A stretch of DNA of 36,352 bases. Origin: CAYONP01 sp964405335 (lineage in GTDB: Bacteria; Armatimonadota; UBA10988). Positions 18,342-26,190 of the stretch are shown in pieces. The notes under the pieces are model-generated. The model worked only from the letters and a program-made list of their open reading frames with translations, ran no database searches and was not told the DNA's origin. The position numbers and the translations under genes were made by a program. Location: positions 1-36,352 of the forward strand of contig CAYONP010000059.1 of assembly GCA_964405335.1 (NCBI GenBank), written 5' to 3'. Numbering within the stretch: the stretch's first letter is position 1; the number at the start of each line of letters is the position of its first letter.

Positions 18342-19115
18342 TCAGCCGGTGACCGACCAACCGCCGTCGACCGGCAGCACCACGCCGGTGACAAACCGGC
18401 TGTCGTCGCTGAGCAGATAGCAGGCCGCCGCGGCGCAGTCGGCCGCCTCGCCCATGCCGCCGAGCGGCTGCTTGCGCCCAATGTACTCCTGGATCGCCGC
18501 GTCGTCGGCCGCCCGCTGGGCCATCGGCGTGCGGATGAGCCCCGGCGCAAGGACGTTGAGCCGGATGCCGTGCGGCGCGTAGTAGGCCGCCGCGGCGCGC
18601 GTGAAGCCGATGATCGCCGCCTTCGTCGCCGCATAGGCATGGGTGGCAAAGTGCGCCGGACTGGGCGACCAGGCCAGCACGCTACTGGTGTTGACGATGC
18701 TCCCGCCGCCCTGCTCCAGCATCGCCCGCACCGCCGCGCGCGACATGCGGAACATGCTCTTCAGATTGACCTCGAGCAGCGTCTCGAGCCCCTCGTCGGT
18801 GCACTCGTGCAGCGGCCCGTCGCCGTATCGCCGGCCACTGATGCCGACCACGTTGACCAGCCCATCGACGCGGCCATGCGCCGCCAGGTGGCGTGACCAG
18901 AACGCCTCGACCGCCGCGGCGTCGGTCAGCTCGAGGGCGACGAATTCGCCGTTCCCGCCGCGCTCGCGGATGGCCGTGAAGACCGCCTCGCCGTCGGCCG
19001 CGTCGCGCGCGATGCCGACCACGTATGCGCCCTCGGCGGCCAGCCGCTCGCAGGTCGCCCGGCCGATCCCGCGGCTGGCGCCGGTGACGACGCACACGCG
19101 GCCGGCGAAGCTCAT
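18342..19115 (-). CDS. short-chain dehydrogenase/reductase (SDR)
   Basis: Classical NAD(P)-dependent SDR of 257 residues. TGASRGIG (11-18) is the cofactor-binding glycine motif. The active-site serine is in VNTSSVLAWS (near 144-145), and Tyr161 and Lys165 are in the YAATK motif. The C-terminus ends with GVVLPVDGGWS, as usual. The ATG at 19115 overlaps the stop of the preceding gene (ATGA), so translation is likely coupled. The frame is open further upstream, but only as a shadow of that gene. Substrate specificity cannot be assigned; relatives include 3-oxoacyl-ACP reductases and sugar dehydrogenases. Confidence 0.93.
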   Translation of the reverse strand: MSFAGRVCVVTGASRGIGRATCERLAAEGAYVVGIARDAADGEAVFTAIRERGGNGEFVALELTDAAAVEAFWSRHLAAHGRVDGLVNVVGISGRRYGDGPLHECTDEGLETLLEVNLKSMFRMSRAAVRAMLEQGGGSIVNTSSVLAWSPSPAHFATHAYAATKAAIIGFTRAAAAYYAPHGIRLNVLAPGLIRTPMAQRAADDAAIQEYIGRKQPLGGMGEAADCAAAACYLLSDDSRFVTGVVLPVDGGWSVTG

Positions 19116-21088
19116 CGCGCGACCTGGATCGAGGCCGCCACGCCGGCACCCGTGACGTAGAGCGGCTCGGCGCCGAGACCACGCTCCTCGGACGGGTTGC
19201 CCCACAGGTCGGTCACCGTGGTCTCGCCCTGGAGCTCGAGCCGCCCGGCGCCGAAGGCCACCGCGACGAAGCCGCCCGGGCCGGTCAGCACGCTGCCCTC
19301 GGCCTCGTCGCCCAGCGCGGCGCGGCCGAGCAACCGCGTGCCGCCCAGCATCGCCGCCGAAGCCGCCAGCGCCGCGCACGCCTCCTTCGGCCGGAAATCT
19401 CGGCGGAGCAGGCCGTAGCGCTCGCTCTCACCCGCGCCGTCGCGCAGCGCGCCCCAGCTCAGGCCGCCACCGCGGCCGAGCGACAGCGCCGCCAGCCGGG
19501 CCAGCTCCACCGCCTGCGCCGCCTTGCTCTCCTCCAGCGGGCTGGTGCGCACCGCAATCGGTCCCAGCCAGGGCGGCGGCACGTCGCCGCGCCAGGCGCG
19601 CTGCGCCGCCAGCTGCGCGGCCAGGGCGGTCGACGGCGCTGCCTCGCCGGCCGGCAGCGGCAGCGCCAGCCGCGGCCAGGGAGCGGTGTAGCCAAGGAAC
19701 GACAGCGGCGCCGGCGCCGGCTGGAGCAAGGTCGCGACAAAGCCGGTCTCGAACCGCGCCAGGCCGCCACTGATCAGCGCCGGGCCGTCGGCGCCGAGCC
19801 GCTCGCGTAGCGCAGCCAGCAGCTCGCGATAGGCCACCGGCCGCGGCGCCGGCGGCCAGCCGCGCGGCTGCTCGGGATAGGGCCACAGCGCCACCGCGTA
19901 GAGACTCTCGCCGGCCGCCGCCCGCGCGCTCTCCACCTGCCGCACCACCTCGTCGGTGGTGACGGAGCCGGCGGGTCGTTGCGGGTCATAGACCGGCGCG
20001 GGCAACTGGACGATCAGCCGCAATCCCTCGGCCTGCGCCAGGGCCGCCCAGTGGGCCACGTCGGCGCCCGCCGGCACGACCAACGAGCCCGCGCCGGTGC
20101 GCCGCGCCGCGCGGACCAGCAGCGGGTCGATCCAGGCCTCGAGCGCGCCGGGCTCGCGCTCGACGGCGATCGCCAAGCGCGGCTCTCCCGCCGCGACCGC
20201 CGGCAGCCGGCAGAAGCGGTCGGTGCAGGCCCGGCGGCTGCCGCCCACCGTGGCGCTGGCGGTGAGAGTGAAGTGCCCGTGCTCGGCCGGCGGGTCGAAT
20301 GCAAGCTTGACCCGCGCCAGCCGCTCGCCCCGGACGCTCACCTGCTCGGTGCCCGCGCCGCACGGGCGGCCCTGCTGGTCGACGATCTTCCACTCGACGG
20401 CGACCGTCGCCGGGCCGAAGGCCATCGAGCTGACCAGCAGCTCGGGCGCCGGCGGCTCGTCGCCGACGAACAGGCCGTCGAGCCGGCCGGTGACCGAGTC
20501 GATCATCGCCTGCTGCGTCGCCTCGACCTCGCAGATGACCTTGATCGGCCCGAGCTCGAGGCGCCCGCTTTCGGCCCCGCCGGCGGCCCGTCGGACGACG
20601 ATGCCCTCGAGCCGCGCCCCGCCGCCGCCGTCGAGGGAGTCAACCCGGCCGTTGACCTCGCCGTCAATCACCGCCGCGGCGACGGTCGGCACCTCGACCG
20701 TGGCCCAGTTGTCGTCGGTCAGAGCGAGTGGCGAGCGATACTCGAACAGCTCGTCGTCGATGCCGTCGCGGATCAGCAGCCCGAGCTGCAGGTTGCCTCC
20801 ATGCCCGTTGGCGGTCAGCTCGAACCGCCGCGGCGGGGTGCGCAGCCGGGCGCGGCGGAGCAGAAAAACCACCCCATCAGCGGCGGTGAAGCGATACTCG
20901 ACCCGCATCCCGGCCGGGTCGCCGGCAGCATGGGCGATGGTCGCCTCGGCCCCGACGCCGACCACCTCCCAGCCCGCCGGCCGGCCGTCGGCGGCGGTGG
21001 CGAAATCGTCCAGCACCTGCGCAACGGTCACCGCCCGCGCCACCCCGGCGGTGAGCAACAGCGCAGTCAGAAGGAGCGCCTGTTTCAT
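19112..21088 (-). CDS. secreted protein of unknown function, possible carbohydrate-active fold
   Basis: 658 residues with a clear signal peptide (MKQALLLTALLLTAGVARA). Residues about 25-190 look like a beta-sandwich (VLDDFATAADGRPAGWEVVG; LQLGLLIRDGIDDELFEYRS), of the kind found in carbohydrate-binding or jelly-roll modules. The middle (about 300-560) alternates strands and helices (LRLIVQLPAPVYDP; ESLYAVALWPYPEQPRG), as in a TIM barrel, and the C-terminus is again beta-rich. A glycoside-hydrolase-like role is possible, but no catalytic motif is identified and I do not assign one. It is first in a minus-strand unit, its stop overlapping the SDR start by the ATGA arrangement. The region upstream holds a hairpin and the divergent xerC promoter. 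Confidence 0.8.
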   Translation of the reverse strand: MKQALLLTALLLTAGVARAVTVAQVLDDFATAADGRPAGWEVVGVGAEATIAHAAGDPAGMRVEYRFTAADGVVFLLRRARLRTPPRRFELTANGHGGNLQLGLLIRDGIDDELFEYRSPLALTDDNWATVEVPTVAAAVIDGEVNGRVDSLDGGGGARLEGIVVRRAAGGAESGRLELGPIKVICEVEATQQAMIDSVTGRLDGLFVGDEPPAPELLVSSMAFGPATVAVEWKIVDQQGRPCGAGTEQVSVRGERLARVKLAFDPPAEHGHFTLTASATVGGSRRACTDRFCRLPAVAAGEPRLAIAVEREPGALEAWIDPLLVRAARRTGAGSLVVPAGADVAHWAALAQAEGLRLIVQLPAPVYDPQRPAGSVTTDEVVRQVESARAAAGESLYAVALWPYPEQPRGWPPAPRPVAYRELLAALRERLGADGPALISGGLARFETGFVATLLQPAPAPLSFLGYTAPWPRLALPLPAGEAAPSTALAAQLAAQRAWRGDVPPPWLGPIAVRTSPLEESKAAQAVELARLAALSLGRGGGLSWGALRDGAGESERYGLLRRDFRPKEACAALAASAAMLGGTRLLGRAALGDEAEGSVLTGPGGFVAVAFGAGRLELQGETTVTDLWGNPSEERGLGAEPLYVTGAGVAASIQVAR

Positions 21089-21139
21089 GTCGCCAAGCTA
21101 CTCGTTGCCACACCGGCTGTCAAGCACCACCGAACAATG

Positions 21140-21195
21140 GGGACGGACCCAATTTCCGGCGGCGCACCGCCGGAAATTGGGTCCGTCCCTTTTTT
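21140..21195. repeat. long perfect hairpin followed by T6
   Basis: 23-bp perfect arms (21140-21162 and 21167-21189) surround a four-base loop CGCA; the arm begins GGGACGGACCCAATTTCC. Six T residues follow on the plus strand (21190-21195), so the structure has the form of a rho-independent terminator read rightwards. Yet no plus-strand gene lies upstream: it sits between divergent transcription units. A dispersed repeat that separates two promoters is more likely than a terminator of a specific gene. Confidence 0.6.
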
Positions 21196-21198
21196 GCG

Positions 21199-21227
21199 TT
21201 GACAACGGCGTGCGCTGGGCGTATCGT
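21199..21227 (+). promoter_or_regulatory. sigma70-type promoter of the xerC-hslVU operon
   Basis: A perfect -35 TTGACA (21199-21204), a 17-base spacer and TATCGT (21222-21227). The expected transcription start, about seven bases further on, falls at 21234, which is the GTG chosen for xerC. The message would then be leaderless or nearly so; no ribosome binding site is visible before the GTG, which agrees. Confidence 0.55.
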
Positions 21228-21233
21228 CGCCGC

Positions 21234-22136
21234 GTGCAGGAACAGCTCGAGGCCTACCTGACGCACCTCGTCGCCGCCGGGCGGTCGCCCCACACGGTGG
21301 CCGCCTATCGGCGTGACCTGACCGCCTTTGCCGCCTTCTGCGCCGAGCTGCCCGCGCCGCCGGGCGCCTGGGGCGAGGTCGATCATCGCCTGCTCCGCCG
21401 CTGGCTGGCGCGCCTCCACGCCGACGGCCAGGCGCCCGCCTCGGTGCGCCGGGCGCTCAGCTCGCTCGGCGGGCTCTACCGCTTCCTGCTCACCCGCGGC
21501 GAGGTGGCGCAGAACCCGGTGGCCCGGCTCGGTGCGCCGAAGTTGCCCGCGCGGCTGCCCAAGCCGATGACCATCGCCGACCTCGACCGCCTGTTTGCCG
21601 GCTTCGACCTGGCCACGCCCACGGGCCAGCGCGACCGTGCCTGGGTCGAGCTGCTGTACGCCACCGGCCTGCGGGTCAGCGAGCTGGTCGGGCTGGACCT
21701 GACCGACCTCGACTTCGAGCAACAGAGCCTGCGCGCGCTGGGCAAGCGGCGCAAGGAGCGCATCGTGCCGTTCGGCGACATCGCCGCCGCGGCGCTGCGG
21801 CTCTACCTCGATGACGGCCGCCCGCAACTGATCCGCCGTGCCGCCGAGCTGGCCGAGCCGGGCGCGCTGTTTCTCGGCCTGCGCGGCCAGCGGCTGAGCC
21901 GCAGCCGGGTGTTGCAGATCTTCAAGGCCGCCTGCCGCGACGCGGGATTGCCGCGCGATCTCTCGCCCCACACGTTGCGCCACTCGTGCGCCACCCACCT
22001 GCTCGACCGCGACGCCGACCTGCGCAGCGTGCAGGAGTTGCTCGGCCATGCCAGCCTGTCGACCACGCAGATCTACACTCAGGTCTCGGCGGCACGGCTA
22101 CGGCGGGTGTATGATCGGGCCCATCCGCGCGCCTGA
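21234..22136 (+). CDS. xerC: tyrosine recombinase XerC/XerD-type
   Basis: 300 residues, the usual length for Xer recombinases, which resolve chromosome dimers at dif with FtsK. An N-terminal SAM-like core-binding domain (1-100, SPHTVAAYRRDLTAF) is followed by the catalytic domain with all key residues: Arg147 (ATGLRVSE), Lys171, His246 and Arg249 (HTLRHSCATHLL), His272 (LGHASLSTTQ) and nucleophile Tyr281. The position next to hslV-hslU matches the xerC-hslVU order in many bacteria and favours XerC over XerD. The GTG at 21234 is chosen by length and by the promoter; another in-frame GTG at 21210 would overlap the promoter. hslV follows 28 bp later. Confidence 0.93.
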   Translation: MQEQLEAYLTHLVAAGRSPHTVAAYRRDLTAFAAFCAELPAPPGAWGEVDHRLLRRWLARLHADGQAPASVRRALSSLGGLYRFLLTRGEVAQNPVARLGAPKLPARLPKPMTIADLDRLFAGFDLATPTGQRDRAWVELLYATGLRVSELVGLDLTDLDFEQQSLRALGKRRKERIVPFGDIAAAALRLYLDDGRPQLIRRAAELAEPGALFLGLRGQRLSRSRVLQIFKAACRDAGLPRDLSPHTLRHSCATHLLDRDADLRSVQELLGHASLSTTQIYTQVSAARLRRVYDRAHPRA

Positions 22137-22164
22137 GCCCGCGCGGCCGGCCGGGGGAGGTGGC

Positions 22165-22716
22165 ATGTCCGAGCCGATCCGAGCAACGACCATCGTCGCC
22201 GTCCGCCGGGATGGCAAGGTGGCCCTGGCCGGCGACGGTCAGGTGACCGTTGGTGAGACGATCCTCAAGTCGTCGGCGCGCAAGATCCAGCGCATGGCCG
22301 ACGGCCGCGTGCTGGCCGGCTTCGCCGGTGCCGTGGCCGACGCGATGACGCTGTTCGACAAGTTCCGCGCCAAGCTCGAGGAGTTCCCCGGCAATCTGCG
22401 CCGCGCGGCGGTCGAGCTGGCCAAGGAGTGGCGCACCGACCGCTACCTGCGCCAGCTCCAGGCCACGCTGCTGGTCGCCGACGCCGAGTCGATGCTGCTG
22501 GTTACCGGCACGGGCGAGGTGATCGAACCCGACGACGACGCGGTGGCCACCGGCTCCGGCGGCAACTTCGCCCTCGCCGCCGCCCGCGCGCTGCTCCGCC
22601 ACACCGACCTGACGGCCGAGGCGATTGCCACCGAATCGCTCCGCCTGGCGGCCGAATTGTGCGTCTACACGAACGAGCGGGTGGTGGTGGAAGTTCTCGA
22701 TCCAGGGCAACCATGA
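22165..22716 (+). CDS. hslV: ATP-dependent protease subunit HslV
   Basis: Proteolytic subunit of the HslVU (ClpQY) protease, a bacterial proteasome relative forming a double hexamer in the cytoplasm. 183 residues. After a seven-residue propeptide the mature chain would begin at Thr8 in TTIVAVRRDGKVALAGDGQVT, the catalytic N-terminal threonine. SARKIQRM, GFAGAVADAMTLFDKFRAKLE and ATGSGGNFALAAARAL are hallmark segments. GGGGGAGG precedes the ATG. Its last codon overlaps the start of the small membrane gene (ATGA), so HslV and that protein are translated together. Confidence 0.97.
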   Translation: MSEPIRATTIVAVRRDGKVALAGDGQVTVGETILKSSARKIQRMADGRVLAGFAGAVADAMTLFDKFRAKLEEFPGNLRRAAVELAKEWRTDRYLRQLQATLLVADAESMLLVTGTGEVIEPDDDAVATGSGGNFALAAARALLRHTDLTAEAIATESLRLAAELCVYTNERVVVEVLDPGQP

Positions 22717-23138
22717 CCGACTGGCTCGCCTACCGACTCGAGGTGGCCGCTACCACCACCGTGGCGACGTTCGTCCCGGCGGTGGCGCTGGCGCTGCTCC
22801 AGCGCCGGCGGGCAAACCAGCGCCGGCCCGGCGACGGGCTCGAACCGCTGCGCGGCTGGGCGCTGTACGGCCGCGCCGTCGGCTTCGTGACAGTCTACAG
22901 CCTGCTCTATGGCGCGGCGGTCAGCTTCCTGGTTCCCAGCGGCGGTGGCGCGCTGGTCTGGCTGGCGCTGGCGCTTGGCGTGGCGATCCCCTACGCGCGC
23001 ATCGGCGCGGGAGTATACTGCGGCCTGGTCGGCCACACGCCGGACGTGCGGATGCCGACCCGGCTGACGCTGGCCCTGTACGGCTCGGCCGCGATCGGCG
23101 CCTGGCTAGGCGCGGAAGCGATGATCTACTTCCGATGA
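22713..23138 (+). CDS. small four-helix membrane protein inside the hslVU operon
   Basis: 141 residues, not recognised. Four hydrophobic segments are visible: about 12-30 (TTTVATFVPAVALALL), 50-74 (GRAVGFVTVYSLLYGAAVSFLV), 78-100 (ALVWLALALGVAIPYARIG) and 118-138 (LTLALYGSAAIGAWLGAEAM), with a basic loop (QRRRANQRRPG) between the first two. The start overlaps the hslV stop and the stop overlaps the hslU start, each as ATGA, so it is a genuine, co-translated gene rather than a chance frame. hslV and hslU are normally adjacent; a membrane protein between them might tether or modulate the protease, but that is inference. Confidence 0.8.
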   Translation: MTDWLAYRLEVAATTTVATFVPAVALALLQRRRANQRRPGDGLEPLRGWALYGRAVGFVTVYSLLYGAAVSFLVPSGGGALVWLALALGVAIPYARIGAGVYCGLVGHTPDVRMPTRLTLALYGSAAIGAWLGAEAMIYFR

Positions 23139-24547
23139 ATGACGGGCACTTCCTCACCCCGCGCGAAATCGTGGCCGAGCTCGACCGGCACATCGTCGGC
23201 CAGGATGCGGCCAAGCGCTCGGTGGCGATAGCGCTACGCAACCGCTACCGCCGCCGGCGGCTCGACCCGGCGATTGCCGACGAGGTGATCCCCAAGAACA
23301 TCCTCATGATCGGCGCGACGGGTGTCGGCAAGACCGAGATTGCACGACGCCTGGCGCGCCTAGCCGCGGCGCCGTTCATCAAAGTCGAGGCGACCAAGTT
23401 CACCGAGGTCGGCTATGTCGGCCGCGATGTCGAGAGCATGATCCGCGAGCTGACCGACACGGCCGTGCGGATGGTCGAGGAGGAGAGCTTTGCCGCCGTC
23501 GAGGCCGAGGCGCGACGACGGGCGACCGAGCTGGTGCTCGAGATCCTCAGCGAAGGACCGGCGGCCCAGCGCGGTGACCAGCCGCCGCACCTGCGCGGGC
23601 TGCAGGAGTTCTTCAAGCGCGCCGGGATAGCCCCGCCGGCCGAGCCGGAGCCGGCGCCGGCGCCCGAGACACCGCACCGACCGCGCGACGAGTGGCGCGC
23701 CGACCTCGAGGCGGGCCGGCTGGACGAGCTGCTGATCGAGATCCAGGTGACCGAGGCGCGGTCACCGGTGTTCAACGTCTGGGGCGGTCAGGGCGAGGAG
23801 CAGATCCGGCTCGAAGACGCGCTCGGCGGGATGATGCCGAAGCAGACGCGCACCCGGCGGACGACGGTGCCCGAGGCAATCGACGTGCTGACCCGCGAGG
23901 AGGCGGCCAAGCTGGTCGACCGCGAGGCGGTCATCCGCGAGGCGGTCAGCCGCGCCGAGAACGACGGGATTGTCTTCGTCGACGAGCTCGACAAGGTCGC
24001 CGGCAAGAGCGGCGGCGCCGGGCCCGACGTCAGTCGCGAGGGCGTCCAGCGCGACATTCTGCCGGTGGTCGAGGGCACCACCGTGCTGACCAAGTACGGC
24101 CCGGTCGACACCAAGCACATGCTGTTCATCGCCGCCGGGGCGTTTCATGTCTCGAAGCCTAGCGACCTGATCCCCGAGCTGCAGGGCCGGTTCCCCATCC
24201 GGGTCGAGCTGACCAGCCTGGGCAAGGAGGATCTGCGTCGCATTCTGGCCGAGCCTCAGCACTCGCTGCTGCGGCAATACGAAGCGCTGCTGGGCACCGA
24301 GGGGGTGGCGGTCGAGTTCCGCGACGATGCGATCGACGAGCTCGCCGACATCGCCATGACGATCAACCAGCGGTCCGAGAACATCGGTGCCCGGCGGCTG
24401 CACACCGTGCTCGAGTCGCTGCTCGAGGAGCTCAGCTTCGCCGCGCCCGACATCGGCGAGACGACCGTCCAGATCACCCGCGACTACGTGCGCCAGCGGC
24501 TCAGCGGCATCGTGGCCGACGAGGACTTGAGCCGCTACATCCTGTGA
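23135..24547 (+). CDS. hslU: ATP-dependent protease ATPase subunit HslU
   Basis: AAA+ unfoldase that feeds substrates to HslV. 470 residues. Walker A GATGVGKT at 60-67, the pore motif GYVGRDVE near 90, Walker B IVFVDELDK near 280-288, and the conserved extreme C-terminus EDLSRYIL that inserts into HslV. An intermediate (I) domain of about 130 residues, rich in Glu/Ala/Pro, lies between the Walker motifs, as expected; it contains FKRAGIAPPAEPEPAPAPE. The ATG at 23135 overlaps the stop of the membrane gene. Last gene of the operon; the following 230 bp hold only hairpin repeats. Confidence 0.97.
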   Translation: MNDGHFLTPREIVAELDRHIVGQDAAKRSVAIALRNRYRRRRLDPAIADEVIPKNILMIGATGVGKTEIARRLARLAAAPFIKVEATKFTEVGYVGRDVESMIRELTDTAVRMVEEESFAAVEAEARRRATELVLEILSEGPAAQRGDQPPHLRGLQEFFKRAGIAPPAEPEPAPAPETPHRPRDEWRADLEAGRLDELLIEIQVTEARSPVFNVWGGQGEEQIRLEDALGGMMPKQTRTRRTTVPEAIDVLTREEAAKLVDREAVIREAVSRAENDGIVFVDELDKVAGKSGGAGPDVSREGVQRDILPVVEGTTVLTKYGPVDTKHMLFIAAGAFHVSKPSDLIPELQGRFPIRVELTSLGKEDLRRILAEPQHSLLRQYEALLGTEGVAVEFRDDAIDELADIAMTINQRSENIGARRLHTVLESLLEELSFAAPDIGETTVQITRDYVRQRLSGIVADEDLSRYIL

Positions 24548-24777
24548 GTGCAGGGCGCGCCCAGCGCGCCGCGGCAGGCGGCAGTCGGCAGCCGGAGCGG
24601 GCGGGGACGCCCGCGCTCCGGACGGACCGCCGGCGCCCCCGCCGGCAAAGACGATCCGTCACCTGGGCACGGCACCCGGTAGGGCGCGCCGTGCGCGCCG
24701 CCGGAGCCCGGTGTCAGAGCCCGGTGTCAGAGCCCGGTGTCAGCGTGCGCCAACCGCCGTCACCTCGCCGTGTGCCA
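24548..24777. repeat. intergenic cluster of GC-rich hairpins and a 13-nt x3 repeat
   Basis: No gene. A hairpin at 24594-24619 (GGAGCGGGCG ... CCCGCGCTCC) and a segment at 24679-24703 (GGTAGGGCGCGCC...) are close copies of parts of the 152-bp repeats at 33612-33989. Another hairpin (GCCGGCG...CGCCGGC) lies near 24627-24645. At 24704-24742 the 13-mer GAGCCCGGTGTCA occurs three times in tandem. The cluster lies between the end of hslU and the leader-distal end of CRISPR array 1. Confidence 0.65.
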
Positions 24778-25963
24778 GGTCCACCCCCACATGCGTGGGG
24801 AATACAACTGGATCTCGCCGCCGCCGGCGAGCACGACCGGTCCACCCCCACATGCGTGGGGAATACATGGCGATCTAGTTATCGCCGAAGGTCGCCAGCG
24901 GTCCACCCCCACATGCGTGGGGAATACGCCCAGTGCCGCGGGCCGTCCTGCTCCCACTCGGGTCCACCCCCACATGCGTGGGGAATACGATGAGGTTGCA
25001 CAGGCCGACAGCACAACGTCCGGTCCACCCCCACATGCGTGGGGAATACACGTGGACCAACCTCGGCATCGACGAGGAGGGGGGTCCACCCCCACATGCG
25101 TGGGGAATACGGCTTCGCCTCGTCCGCCACCGTGCCGTCGCTGGGTCCACCCCCACATGCGTGGGGAATACGCCGCCGGCGCGCCGCCGACGCCTCCTCG
25201 TCGGGTCCACCCCCACATGCGTGGGGAATACGGCCGACGCGGCGACCTCCGCGCTCGCCGGTGCGGTCCACCCCCACATGCGTGGGGAATACACGTGCGT
25301 TCTGCTGGCCCTACGGGTCCGGCCAGGTCCACCCCCACATGCGTGGGGAATACAAAGTACTGTATGAAGGTACCTGGGATACCCAGGGTCCACCCCCACA
25401 TGCGTGGGGAATACTCCTGGACCGCCGGCGTCCCGCCGGCAACCACCGGTCCACCCCCACATGCGTGGGGAATACATACTATGGCAATGCTCGCTCTGGG
25501 CCAACCAGGGTCCACCCCCACATGCGTGGGGAATACTGCTTGGAAGACTGTATAGATTTTTCCTTCTCTGGTCCACCCCCACATGCGTGGGGAATACCTC
25601 CATGATCGCATCGCGCAGGCCGGATAGGTGGGTCCACCCCCACATGCGTGGGGAATACTCGTCAGCACAGCGAACTGGTGCTCAGCCTCGGGGTCCACCC
25701 CCACATGCGTGGGGAATACTCCCTCAACCACGAGCGCAGTGTCGGCGGCGGGGGTCCACCCCCACATGCGTGGGGAATACGATGCCTTGGACCAGCCGTC
25801 GAGGCCGGTCAGCGGTCCACCCCCACATGCGTGGGGAATACCCCGTGGCGCGCAGCTCGGTGCGCGCAGTCGCGGGTCCACCCCCACATGCGTGGGGAAT
25901 ACATCGGGATGAACGAGGTCCACGAGCAGGACTACGGTCCACCCCCACATGCGTGGGGAATAC
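24778..25963 (-). CRISPR. CRISPR array 1, type I-E repeats, 20 repeats/19 spacers
   Basis: A 28-bp repeat starts every 61 bp; on the plus strand it begins GGTCCACCCCC, ends GTGGGGAATAC, and contains the dyad CCCCACATGCGTGGGG. All 20 copies appear identical. Spacers are 33 nt, except the seventh from the left (25172-25203), which is 32 nt. The complementary strand starts GTATTCCCC, as in type I-E repeats, and a leader shared with array 2 lies on the right (25964 onward). Transcription and spacer addition therefore run from right to left, and the newest spacers are near 25930. It sits downstream of cas6e, where cas1-cas2 and an array are usually found. Confidence 0.98.
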
Positions 25964-26045
25964 CCTACACCATTTGTTCGCACCCACGGGCGGCTCCTTC
26001 GACACGACGGGGACTCCTCCTTCCGCCCAAGCTAACAAAATCTGC
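25964..26045 (-). promoter_or_regulatory. leader of CRISPR array 1
   Basis: These 82 bp directly right of the last repeat match the flank of array 2 (35873-35954) at 77 of 82 positions without gaps. Conservation of non-repeat DNA at the same side of both arrays marks it as the leader, which carries the array promoter and integration signals and is read on the minus strand. An individual promoter was not identified. Confidence 0.8.
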
Positions 26046-26077
26046 GTGCGTCCGCGGGTCCGTGGCCTCGCTCGCGC

Positions 26078-26140
26078 CGACCGGGACGGTCGGCCTACGC
26101 GTGCGTCGGTCGCGTCGGTCGACCGTCCCGGTCGACCTAC
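26078..26140. repeat. inverted pair of small hairpins
   Basis: CGACCGGGACGGTCG (26078-26092) and CGACCGTCCCGGTCG (26120-26134) are each small dyads and are also complementary to one another, followed by the mirrored ends CCTACG and CCTACC. The pair lies between the array 1 leader and the end of cas6e, exactly where cas1-cas2 would be expected. It is another repeat of the dispersed hairpin type. Confidence 0.5.
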
Positions 26141-26190
26141 CCCGCCGCCGCGCGATTACGTCGGCCGACCGTTCGCCCAGGCGGCGGCCC

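Noticed and set aside
21140..21195. Rho-independent terminator of a plus-strand gene
   Set aside because: The shape fits, but no plus-strand gene lies upstream; the left neighbour is transcribed away on the minus strand.
24760..25983. Long open frames through both CRISPR arrays (up to about 400 codons)
   Set aside because: The 61-bp period and a stop-free repeat keep several frames open on both strands; these are artefacts of the arrays.
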